In this document: positions 1-5,974 of the stretch, in pieces
Layout of the letters: each line of letters begins with the position of its first letter
How positions within the stretch are numbered: the stretch's first letter is position 1
Source: an uncultured Ignavibacteriota bacterium
GTDB lineage: Bacteria > Bacteroidota > Ignavibacteria > Tepidaquicellales > Tepidaquicellaceae
DNA length: 6,000 bases
Direction of reading: 5' to 3'
Assembly (NCBI GenBank): GCA_937959065.1
Contig: CALGOI010000178.1
Span: 1-6,000 of the forward strand
Made by a program: the position numbers and the translations under genes
The notes under the pieces: model-generated
Databases searched by the model: none
Told to the model about the DNA's origin: nothing
What the model saw: only the letters and a program-made list of their open reading frames with translations

Positions 1-950
1 TGAATAAACGCGGTGTTAAATTCATAATGAAAACAACCGGCGAACAGCTTATTCCCTGGGAAGAACTCAAACCCGATGACATTGTTATCATACCCGCTTT
101 TGGTACAACTCTCGAAACGGAGAACATTCTTAATAATATTGGCGTCGATACGGTTAAATACGATACTACCTGCACGTTCGTGGAAAAAGTATGGAACCGC
201 GCTTCAGGTCTTGGTGAATCCGGCTACACCATCGTTGTACACGGCAAGTATAAACACGAAGAAACCCGTGCCACCTTTTCGCATAGCAAAGAGAGCGCTC
301 CGACAATTATCGTTCGTGACATCACCGAAACAAAGAAACTCGGCGATTATATGCTGGGCAGAATTTCCTTCGATGAATTTTATGAACTATTCAAAGACAG
401 GTACTCTGCTAATTTCGATCCGAAACGATCCCTGGAAATGATAGGAGTTGTTAACCAGACTACAATGCTTGCTACTGAAACCCAGGAAATTGCTAACTAC
501 CTTCGCGACGTAATGATAGAAAAATACGGCGAGGAGAAACGGACAGACCACTTCGCCGATACACGTGATACACTCTGCTATGCAACACATGATAACCAGC
601 GTGCTACTTACGGCTTACTCGAACAAAATGCAGACCTTGCCATCGTAGTTGGCGGTTATAACAGCTCTAATACTTCACACATAGTAGAGCTGTGTGAAGA
701 AAAGCTCCCGACATATTACATATCATCGGCTGATAAGATCCTTAGCGAAAATCTCATCAGCCATTTTAACTTCCATAACCACGAAGAATTAACTACCGAT
801 AATTTCCTTCCTGATAAAACCCCCATAAAGATCATCCTTACCAGCGGTGCTTCATGCCCCGATGCGCTCGTTGAGGAAGTTATGATGAAGATCCTTTCCT
901 TCTACGAAAATACTCGCCCGGTCGAAGAGCTCCTTGAAGAATTCGAATAA
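1..950 (+). CDS. ispH: 4-hydroxy-3-methylbut-2-enyl diphosphate reductase (IspH/LytB), 5' partial
   Basis: Final enzyme of the MEP pathway. It reduces HMBPP to IPP and DMAPP using a [4Fe-4S] cluster in the cytoplasm. The frame is open to the left edge: codons before the ATG at 27 read NKRGVKFI, matching the IspH region after the conserved HN motif. That ATG is therefore probably internal, and the N-terminus with the first cluster cysteine lies outside the window. Numbering from the ATG at 27, visible landmarks are the second cluster cysteine C49 (DTTC), H77 in KHEET, QTT at 144-146, the third cysteine C184 (DTLCYAT), NSSN at 212-215 and SGASCPD at 273-279. These match the E. coli C96, H124, T167, C197, S225-N227 and S269 regions. 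The segment PAFGTT (23-28) has Phe where E. coli has H74 in AHG, as in the plant/cyanobacterial type as I recall it. A 463-bp gap separates it from the next + strand gene, so co-transcription is uncertain. Confidence 0.95.
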   Translation, partial: NKRGVKFIMKTTGEQLIPWEELKPDDIVIIPAFGTTLETENILNNIGVDTVKYDTTCTFVEKVWNRASGLGESGYTIVVHGKYKHEETRATFSHSKESAPTIIVRDITETKKLGDYMLGRISFDEFYELFKDRYSANFDPKRSLEMIGVVNQTTMLATETQEIANYLRDVMIEKYGEEKRTDHFADTRDTLCYATHDNQRATYGLLEQNADLAIVVGGYNSSNTSHIVELCEEKLPTYYISSADKILSENLISHFNFHNHEELTTDNFLPDKTPIKIILTSGASCPDALVEEVMMKILSFYENTRPVEELLEEFE

Positions 951-986
951 ACGACACTCCACGAGTCTACTCCTAGATTAACCCAT

Positions 987-1003
987 AGACACCAAAGGTG
1001 TCT
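987..1003 (+). other. Perfect 7-bp hairpin with AAA loop, downstream of ispH
   Basis: The stem AGACACC (987-993), loop AAA and complementary arm GGTGTCT (997-1003) lie 37 nt after the ispH stop. No T tract follows, so it is not a canonical intrinsic terminator. It could protect the 3' end of the ispH transcript or be part of an intergenic repeat. A second 7-bp hairpin with the same AAA loop occurs at 1053-1069. Confidence 0.5.
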
Positions 1004-1010
1004 CACATGC

Positions 1011-1179
1011 CCTTATGGAAATCGACGTTAAAAATTTCACGGCTTCAAACGTCCGCGACAAAGTCGCGGCGAAGAAAAACTGTTTGAGCTATGTGATAGT
1101 TAATACTAACAACTCTCTTATCCGCGAGTTTTTTTCTTCGAGTGCAGAACACGTGAAATTTAGACGATTTTCATACAGG
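1011..1179. repeat. Long imperfect inverted repeat (MITE-like or structured RNA)
   Basis: The left arm 1011-1041 and right arm 1152-1179 are imperfect reverse complements. Their inner ends pair perfectly over 10 bp (AAATTTCACG at 1032-1041 with CGTGAAATTT at 1152-1161). The outer parts share a CCT-TATG-AAATCG pattern with small gaps. Further in, CGAAGAAAAA at 1070-1079 pairs with TTTTTCTTCG at 1131-1140. The left half carries an extra hairpin (1053-1069) that the right half lacks. The central segment is 1080-1130. The whole could be a small non-autonomous element or a folded transcript. No transposase is nearby, and no target-site duplication was established. Confidence 0.45.
1053..1069 (+). 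other. Perfect 7-bp GC-rich hairpin with AAA loop
   Basis: The stem CCGCGAC (1053-1059), loop AAA and GTCGCGG (1063-1069) sit inside the left half of the long inverted repeat. The geometry equals that of the hairpin at 987-1003 although the stem sequence differs. No T tract follows directly; the next bases are CGAAGAAAAA. Confidence 0.5.
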
Positions 1180-1184
1180 CTGTC

Positions 1185-1272
1185 CTTTTGCTTCTTTTGG
1201 ACAAGCAAAAGAAGCCAAGCGGAGCGTTTATTAAGGCGACGCGTTTTGGTACTTTTGCGCGGTCAAAAGTAC
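1185..1272. repeat. Pair of short palindromes, REP-like intergenic element
   Basis: The first palindrome can pair GCTTCTTTT (1190-1198) with AAAAGAAGC (1207-1215), or alternatively CTTTTGCTT (1185-1193) with AAGCAAAAG (1203-1211). The second pairs GTACTTTTG (1249-1257) with CAAAAGTAC (1264-1272) around a 6-nt loop. The two palindromes are about 33 bp apart and share the CTTTTG/CAAAAG core. This layout resembles short repeated intergenic elements common in Bacteroidota-like genomes, where they create spurious frames translating as LLLDKQKK-type peptides. That comparison is from memory; copy number cannot be checked here. Confidence 0.45.
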
Positions 1273-1349
1273 GGATACAAAAATTTTGTGGTGAGACAAA
1301 AGAACATTCCTCAACAAATCCAAGAATCATAGAGCAAATACTATCTCCA

Positions 1350-1378
1350 TTTAAAAATCAACTCAAAATAATTATATT
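1350..1378 (+). promoter_or_regulatory. Candidate sigma70-like promoter for the DHS-like gene
   Basis: TTTAAA at 1350-1355 (4 of 6 to the -35 consensus) and TATATT at 1373-1378 (5 of 6 to the -10 consensus) are separated by 17 bp in an AT-rich stretch. Transcription would start near 1385, leaving a leader of about 29 nt that includes the ribosome binding site. In AT-rich DNA such matches are frequent, and this phylum may use a different housekeeping promoter, so support is modest. Confidence 0.35.
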
Positions 1379-1400
1379 ACCCGTTCCTAAACTAACTAAA

Positions 1401-1406
1401 AGAGGA
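1401..1406 (+). promoter_or_regulatory. Ribosome binding site of the DHS-like gene
   Basis: AGAGGA lies 7 nt before the ATG at 1414. This supports that ATG as the true start rather than an upstream frame. Confidence 0.7.
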
Positions 1407-1413
1407 TATACGA

Positions 1414-2451
1414 ATGGCAACCAAACAGGATTTCTTAAAGGAGACTATCGAACATATCGATATGAAAAAACATAATGTTGTCCCAATCGTGGACGACATG
1501 AAGAATATGGCTTTCTCTGCCCGCGATCTCGCCCAGGCAGCGGAATACTACGACATGATGCTTAAAGATGAAAGATGTTCCGTTGTTCTTTGTCTTGCCG
1601 GCTCGCTGATCTCTGCCGGACTTAAGCTCGTTATCGTGGATATGGTAAGGAATAATATGGTTGATGCCATCGTTTCCACCGGCGCTAATATTGTCGACCA
1701 GGACTTTTTCGAAGGTCTCGGCTTCAAACATTACAAAGGCTCACAATTCGCTGACGATAACGAACTTCGTGACCTGATGATCGACCGTATCTATGATACT
1801 TACATAGACGAAGAAGACCTTCGCGTTACCGATATGACTATCGCTGAAATTTGCGATAAACTCGAGAAACGCCCTTACTCATCACGTGAGTTTATTTACG
1901 AAATGGGTAAATACCTCGCTGAGAACGGAAAAAATAAAGACTCTATAGTACTCGCTGCATATGAGAATAACGTGCCGATCTTCTGCCCGGCGTTCTCTGA
2001 CTGCTCCGCGGGATTCGGTTTCGTTCATCACCAGTTCCATAATCCGGATTCACACGTATCGCTCGACTCAGCTAAGGACTTCCTCGAGCTCACTAAGATA
2101 AAACTCGAAGCATTCGAAACCGGTCTTTATATGATCGGCGGCGGCGTTCCTAAGAACTTCGCGCAGGACATTGTAGTAGCTGCTGAGATACTTGATAAAG
2201 ATGTACCGATGCACAAATATGCTGTACAAATCACAGTTGCGGATGACAGGGACGGGGCGCTTTCAGGTTCGACATTGAAAGAAGCTAGCAGCTGGGGTAA
2301 AGTAGATATGACTTACGAACAGATGGTGTACTCCGAGGCAACTCTCGCGATGCCGCTTATCTCCGGCTACGCTTACCACAAAGGCAACTGGAAGAACCGC
2401 AAAAAACGCGAATTTCAGAAGATGTTCCTCAAAGAAGAAGTAACAGCATAA
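1414..2451 (+). CDS. Deoxyhypusine synthase-like protein (probable polyamine/aminobutyl-transfer enzyme)
   Basis: 345 aa, a full-length member of the deoxyhypusine synthase (DHS) family, expected to be cytoplasmic and NAD-dependent. Family motifs in order: AGSLISAGLK (62-71), STGANIVDQD (88-97), RPYSSREF (153-160), FCPAFSDCSAG (190-200), GGGVPKN (242-248), ADDRDGALSG (276-285) and SSWGK (292-296). K296 aligns with the human catalytic K329, and W294, E290 and D280 align with W327, E323 and D313. Three positions that contact spermidine in human DHS appear changed: D243 to F201, H288 to N248 and D316 to L283 (alignment from memory). Bacteria lack eIF5A, so protein hypusination is unlikely; bacterial DHS-like proteins are generally linked to homospermidine or related polyamine synthesis (sometimes listed as speY), and the exact substrate is not settled here. 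The start is supported by AGAGGA 7 nt upstream. A strong terminator follows 29 nt after the stop, and ispH upstream is on the same strand but 463 bp away. Confidence 0.9.
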   Translation: MATKQDFLKETIEHIDMKKHNVVPIVDDMKNMAFSARDLAQAAEYYDMMLKDERCSVVLCLAGSLISAGLKLVIVDMVRNNMVDAIVSTGANIVDQDFFEGLGFKHYKGSQFADDNELRDLMIDRIYDTYIDEEDLRVTDMTIAEICDKLEKRPYSSREFIYEMGKYLAENGKNKDSIVLAAYENNVPIFCPAFSDCSAGFGFVHHQFHNPDSHVSLDSAKDFLELTKIKLEAFETGLYMIGGGVPKNFAQDIVVAAEILDKDVPMHKYAVQITVADDRDGALSGSTLKEASSWGKVDMTYEQMVYSEATLAMPLISGYAYHKGNWKNRKKREFQKMFLKEEVTA

Positions 2452-2474
2452 AATCGAATTACATATATACTAAC

Positions 2475-2503
2475 AAAAAAGGCGGTCATCGACCGCCTTT
2501 TTT
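2475..2503. terminator. Bidirectional intrinsic terminator
   Basis: A 7-bp GC-rich stem, GGCGGTC (2481-2487) and GACCGCC (2491-2497), encloses an ATC loop. It is preceded by six A and followed by six T, so it works as an intrinsic terminator on either strand; A-T pairing would extend the stem to 13 bp. It sits 29 nt after the DHS-like stop and about 20 nt beyond the stop of the convergent - strand gene. Confidence 0.9.
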
Positions 2504-2522
2504 GCTTTATGAACTTTACAAA

Positions 2523-4115
2523 CTATTTTACGAGCAGCATCTTTTTTGTCTGAATAAAATCACCGGCATCCATTGTGTAAAAATACACTCCGGCTGCGAA
2601 GTTATCCGAGTACCACGTTACTTCATAAGTACCGGAATTCAGCTGTTCGTTAACCAGTTCGCTAACCCTTTGCCCGAGCGCATTGTAAATATTTATCCGC
2701 ACAAATCCTGACTTAGGCAGTGAAAACTTTATACGTGTCGACGGGTTGAATGGGTTTGGATAGTTTTGCGCGAGATTGTAACTATCCGGTATCTCCGATG
2801 AGACATTGCTGATACCTACCGATTTCGGCGTAATGTAAACCTTGTAAATCTCTCCGATGGCCGAGCTGGTGCCGAAATTCGATGTATCTGCTTTTATTCC
2901 GCCGTAGATATATCCGACCATTGTACGCCCGGTAAGCTCGTGAAATTTTATCACGCCGTTATCATATTGCGGAACCGTTGTATCCGGTATCAGTTTTGCC
3001 TCCGCCCCGATAAGATATGGCATTCTTAAAGGAAGGAGTTCCTGCGTCGTTGCACCGTCTGACCCTTTGGTTATGTAGGTTATGTCATGAACAAACGGGA
3101 TTGCGGAATCCTGTACTACCGCATTTATCACCGTGTCATAGTAATAATAACTGATACCGCCGAATAATGTTGTGTAAAGATTACCGCTTGTACTGTCCAT
3201 CATCACTAAGCTCGGACAGTCATACTGCTGGAATAATTGAGTGAATCCCTGGTCCAGAGTATAGCCGGTATCATCCAGGTATATCGGATTCAGCCAGGGC
3301 AGATCAGAAAGGTCGAAGACCGCGCCGTAGTTTATGAAATATGGAGTACCGTCGGGATACACAGCATCCACAAAATTAAGGTCCCTTCGCCTAAGGTTAG
3401 CCGTGTCGGTGTAAACGCTGTAATTAGCAATACCTATGGTCGAGCCGTTATCGGTTACCTGGAATTTAGAGTAAGCGTAATTATAATACTGCACACTGTA
3501 CGGACTGGCATAATCTCCATAAAATCTCTGCCCGGCATAAAGATAAAAATAACCGTCTCTATAGCCGAGATCACCGCCCTTACACAGCATCCTCGTATCC
3601 TCCAGTGTTCTTATATGGGATGCGACCGATTGATTATTCATTATTGCATCGATGGTTTCCTGCACATCTATTACAGTTAGACATCCGAAGGTAGTGGTGG
3701 AATCTTGCGTACTATCTATACCGTATCCCCCGATGATGTAAAGCTGGTTTCCAACCTGCGCATAGTTTGTGTTGGTTGAGCTCAGCCTGTCAGCGAGCGA
3801 AAGCGGAATATCCTGATATGTGCTTCTTGACCAGACCTGCCCGGTTGCAACATCATACACATACATAGTCCTGTTTTGGTATTTTGATGGGAATGATGGC
3901 GGCGCGCCGAACCCGTGAAGTCCGTTCGTCCTTCCGGCTAACAGCAGCCATTTGCCGCTTGACTGAGCATATGCGAATGATTGGAGAGTAGGTGTATTCA
4001 TTACTGTCACCTGTTCGAGTTCCACTGTAAAAGGGTCAGTACCGGCTTTTGAACTGTTAGATATAAATAATGCCAGGAACAATACAAACCCTGTGAAATA
4101 ATATCTTTTGGACAT
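2523..4115 (-). CDS. Secreted kelch-like beta-propeller protein with T9SS C-terminal sorting domain (paralog A)
   Basis: 530 aa. Residues 1-24 form a Sec signal peptide (basic MSKR, hydrophobic core FVLFLALFI, cleavage after SSKA). The body holds irregular kelch-like strands: WLLLAGRTN (56-64), LYIIGGYG (125-132), GYFYLYAGQ (188-196), LYTTLFGG (313-320) and GYIYGGIKA (401-409), suggesting a beta-propeller. Residues about 445-530 form a type A T9SS sorting domain (QNYPNPFNPST, YNALGQRVSELVN, AAGVYFY, TKKMLLVK). It should be exported through Sec, cross the outer membrane by T9SS, and be released or anchored at the surface. No catalytic motif is recognised, so ligand and role are unknown. A clear ribosome binding site supports the start. 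The neighbour at 4364-5974 is a full-length paralog; the terminator between them suggests separate transcription. It shares the bidirectional terminator at its 3' end. Confidence 0.88.
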   Translation of the reverse strand: MSKRYYFTGFVLFLALFISNSSKAGTDPFTVELEQVTVMNTPTLQSFAYAQSSGKWLLLAGRTNGLHGFGAPPSFPSKYQNRTMYVYDVATGQVWSRSTYQDIPLSLADRLSSTNTNYAQVGNQLYIIGGYGIDSTQDSTTTFGCLTVIDVQETIDAIMNNQSVASHIRTLEDTRMLCKGGDLGYRDGYFYLYAGQRFYGDYASPYSVQYYNYAYSKFQVTDNGSTIGIANYSVYTDTANLRRRDLNFVDAVYPDGTPYFINYGAVFDLSDLPWLNPIYLDDTGYTLDQGFTQLFQQYDCPSLVMMDSTSGNLYTTLFGGISYYYYDTVINAVVQDSAIPFVHDITYITKGSDGATTQELLPLRMPYLIGAEAKLIPDTTVPQYDNGVIKFHELTGRTMVGYIYGGIKADTSNFGTSSAIGEIYKVYITPKSVGISNVSSEIPDSYNLAQNYPNPFNPSTRIKFSLPKSGFVRINIYNALGQRVSELVNEQLNSGTYEVTWYSDNFAAGVYFYTMDAGDFIQTKKMLLVK

Positions 4116-4122
4116 AGTGAAT

Positions 4123-4127
4123 CCTCC
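4123..4127 (-). promoter_or_regulatory. Ribosome binding site of paralog A
   Basis: GGAGG on the - strand lies 7 nt before the ATG at 4115. It is a strong Shine-Dalgarno match, clearly better than that of the neighbouring paralog. Confidence 0.75.
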
Positions 4128-4152
4128 GATAATTAATTTTCAAAAAATTCTG

Positions 4153-4179
4153 CGATTCGAACATAATTGTTCTAAATCG
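4153..4179. promoter_or_regulatory. Interrupted palindrome in the leader of paralog A (candidate operator or hairpin)
   Basis: The left arm CGATTcGAACA (4153-4163) and right arm TGTTCtaAATCG (4168-4179) pair over 10 bp, with a 1-by-2 nt internal mismatch and a TAAT centre. It lies 38-64 nt upstream of the paralog A start, where it could act as an operator or as an mRNA leader hairpin. It may instead be part of a dispersed intergenic repeat (see the surrounding region). Confidence 0.35.
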
Positions 4180-4309
4180 TTCTTTATCTCCTCGTAATGA
4201 AATAAGTTGGTTTTATCAACCCCGTAGGGTAGGTTAAATTATCCTCGATATGTGCTGTAATTCGAAATGCATTTAAATTTTACAAATTCAGCAATAAAAT
4301 ACAAGTAAT

Positions 4310-4340
4310 AAAAAAAAGCCGTTACAAAAATGTAACGGCT
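4310..4340 (-). terminator. Intrinsic terminator of paralog B
   Basis: A perfect 10-bp stem, AGCCGTTACA (4317-4326) and TGTAACGGCT (4331-4340), encloses an AAAA loop (TTTT on the - strand). On the - strand it is followed at once by a run of T from the A tract at 4310-4317. It lies 24 nt after the stop of the gene at 4364-5974 and separates that gene's transcription from paralog A. Confidence 0.88.
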
Positions 4341-4363
4341 CTAAATAACTTCTGTGTGTGTAA

Positions 4364-5974
4364 TTATTTTATTAGCAGCATTTTCTTTGTTTCAGAATAA
4401 TTATCCGTTTCGAGTTTATAAAAATAAACACCGCCGGCAATATTCTGGGCATCCCATGTCGATTCATAAGTACCTGCTGTAAGATTCGTGTTCACAAGTT
4501 CAGTTACTTTCTGACCTATTGAGTTATAAACATTGAGTTTCACCTGACCTGATTCCGGTATTGCAAATCTTATTTTCGTTGAAGGGTTGAACGGGTTAGG
4601 ATAGTTTTGCATTAAGCTAAAACCTTCAGGGATCTCACCGGATATATTCTGAATTCCCACCCAGAAAGGCCTGATATAAACTTTAAGAATTACATCGCTT
4701 GCAGAACTGCTGCCCATGCCGCCAGTTCCGGGATTTGGTGCAGTTGCCTTTATACCGCCGTAAATGTATCCGACAAATGTTCTCGCGTTTATTTCGCGCA
4801 TTTTTATTACACCGTTGTCATACTGCGGGATGTTATCATTCAGCACAAACTTTGCGTTTGTTCCAAGCAGTCCCGGCATTCTGTTCGGGTAAAGTAATTC
4901 GGCGAAATTACCGGCTGAATTCCTTGTCATAAGAGAGATATCATCGACGAATGGCACAAGTGAATCAACCTCAGTTGTTGAATTCACCGTATCGTAATAC
5001 CACATCCCGGTACCGCCGAAAAACATAGTATGCATATCAAGGGTAGTGCTGTCGAATAAATTAATGTGAGCCGTCGTGTACTGGTTATATTTTTGATCGA
5101 ATGAATGAACTGTTATTCCCGATCCATCAAGAACTATCGGCGTTAAGAAAGGAAGGTCAATATCTTTTCTGAATACTCCGCCATAATTGATGAGGTACTC
5201 TGAACCATCCGGCTTTATTGCGTTTACAAGGTTCAAATCCCTTCTGTGTAGATTATTTGTGTCTGTAACCTGCGTATAGTTATCAATGCTGACCGTACTA
5301 CCGGCGACCGACACCTGAAATTTCTTATAAGAATCAGTGTATACCTGATTGTTTGTACCTTGCCCGGTATTCCAGTAAACACCGGTAAAATTATGCCCGC
5401 CAAATAGATAAATATATCCATCCATATAACCCATCTCTCCGCCGGTAACCTGTACCCGGGAATCCGTCATTTGCTTAACGAATGGAGATACTGTAGTACT
5501 GTTTATAACGGCGTTTATCATTCCGTCCACATCTATCACAGTAAGCCTGGGTAGAGTTTTTACCTGCCCAACCGTGCTGTCTATTCCATAACCTCCGGTC
5601 ACGTAAAGATTATTCCCCACCTGTACATACTGCTGGTTAGTCGAGCGTAATGCATCGGCTGTTGATGCAGGGAGGTCCAGAGCAAGTTCTCTCGACCAGA
5701 CCTGATTCGTATTCGGGTCAATTACATATACCCTCTTATTCTGATAAGAAACAGGAAAAGCAGTTATAGGAGTGAAACCGTGCAGACCATTTGTACGTCC
5801 GCCTATAATGAGCCATTTTCCGTTAGATTTCGCAAATACAAATGAATGTACATTTGGAGCACCCGGGATATTCACTTCTTCAAACTCAACCGTAAAAGGT
5901 TCTCCCCCGCCGGCAAATAAAGAGCCGGAAGTCAAAATAAACAATAGTAATGCAGTAATGAAATTTTTCACCAT
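4364..5974 (-). CDS. Secreted kelch-like beta-propeller protein with T9SS C-terminal sorting domain (paralog B)
   Basis: 536 aa. Residues 1-21 form a signal peptide (MVKN, hydrophobic core, cleavage after SLFA). Kelch-like strands include KWLIIGGRTN (53-62), LYVTGGYG (123-130), GYIYLFGGHN (186-195), MHTMFFGG (314-321) and GYIYGGIKA (402-410). Residues about 452-536 form a type A T9SS sorting domain (QNYPNPFNPST, YNSIGQKVTELVN, AGGVYFY, TKKMLLIK). It is collinear with paralog A from mature N-terminus (PFTVE) to C-terminus, sharing GRTNGLHGF, GGYGIDST, LTVIDV, RRDLN, INYG, YYDTV, PQYDNGVIK and GYIYGGIKA. A Gly/Ser-rich stretch at 415-424 before the sorting domain is longer than in A. Export and surface delivery are inferred; molecular function is unknown. 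The start is ambiguous: AGG lies only 2 nt before the ATG but 5 nt before the GTG of codon 2 (5971), so GTG is possible. The promoter lies beyond the right edge. Confidence 0.88.
   Translation of the reverse strand: MVKNFITALLLFILTSGSLFAGGGEPFTVEFEEVNIPGAPNVHSFVFAKSNGKWLIIGGRTNGLHGFTPITAFPVSYQNKRVYVIDPNTNQVWSRELALDLPASTADALRSTNQQYVQVGNNLYVTGGYGIDSTVGQVKTLPRLTVIDVDGMINAVINSTTVSPFVKQMTDSRVQVTGGEMGYMDGYIYLFGGHNFTGVYWNTGQGTNNQVYTDSYKKFQVSVAGSTVSIDNYTQVTDTNNLHRRDLNLVNAIKPDGSEYLINYGGVFRKDIDLPFLTPIVLDGSGITVHSFDQKYNQYTTAHINLFDSTTLDMHTMFFGGTGMWYYDTVNSTTEVDSLVPFVDDISLMTRNSAGNFAELLYPNRMPGLLGTNAKFVLNDNIPQYDNGVIKMREINARTFVGYIYGGIKATAPNPGTGGMGSSSASDVILKVYIRPFWVGIQNISGEIPEGFSLMQNYPNPFNPSTKIRFAIPESGQVKLNVYNSIGQKVTELVNTNLTAGTYESTWDAQNIAGGVYFYKLETDNYSETKKMLLIK

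Larger units (their letters stand above)
951..1413. other. 463-bp intergenic region rich in inverted repeats; no convincing gene
   Basis: Open frames of 105 and 95 codons cross this gap (from 1015 and 1188), but both run straight through palindromes and give low-complexity peptides rich in Phe, Lys, Arg and Ser. The second also runs over the start of the next gene, and neither has a convincing ribosome binding site. The gap holds hairpins at 987-1003 and 1053-1069, a long imperfect inverted repeat at 1011-1179, a palindrome pair at 1185-1272, and an AT-rich promoter-like stretch at 1310-1400. No tRNA-like or known riboswitch pattern was recognised. Confidence 0.6.
4116..4310. other. Intergenic leader region of paralog A, possibly a degenerate dispersed repeat
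   Basis: This AT-rich gap should contain the promoter of the - strand gene at 2523-4115. On the - strand, TTGATA (plus positions 4214-4219) is a good -35 match, but the sequence 17 bp on is a poor -10, so no promoter is called. The stretch 4206-4235 holds overlapping small inverted repeats around an AACCCCGTAGGG core. This resembles AACCCC-N3-GGGGTT palindromes found in many intergenic repeats of Bacteroidota-type genomes. No gene was recognised. Confidence 0.4.

Noticed and set aside
987..1003. Hairpin after ispH as an intrinsic terminator
   Set aside because: The stem is good but no T tract follows, so it was listed as a hairpin of unknown role.
1015..1332. 105-codon open frame in the ispH to DHS-like gap
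   Set aside because: It passes through the long inverted repeat and both palindromes, gives a low-complexity basic/aromatic peptide, and has no ribosome binding site or recognisable family.
1188..1475. 95-codon open frame overlapping the start of the DHS-like gene
   Set aside because: It begins inside a palindrome and runs out of frame over the well-supported start at 1414; its LLLDKQKK-type peptide is typical of translated intergenic repeats.
387..1731. Short - strand frames at 387-590 and 1435-1731
   Set aside because: They are antisense to strongly supported ispH and DHS-like coding sequence and show no recognisable domain.
2502..2711. 69-codon + strand frame after the terminator
   Set aside because: It begins in the terminator T tract and is antisense to the conserved sorting domain of paralog A.
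3237..3680. 147-codon + strand frame opposite paralog A
   Set aside because: Antisense shadow of a gene with a signal peptide and complete family features; no independent support.
4116..4235. Short - strand open stretch upstream of paralog A, roughly 30 codons
   Set aside because: No start codon or ribosome binding site, stops close on both sides, and it overlaps palindromic DNA; more likely repeat sequence than a leader peptide.
2523..5974. The two propeller genes as one operon
   Set aside because: A perfect 10-bp stem plus T-tract terminator and a 248-bp gap lie between them, and the second gene has its own leader and ribosome binding site.
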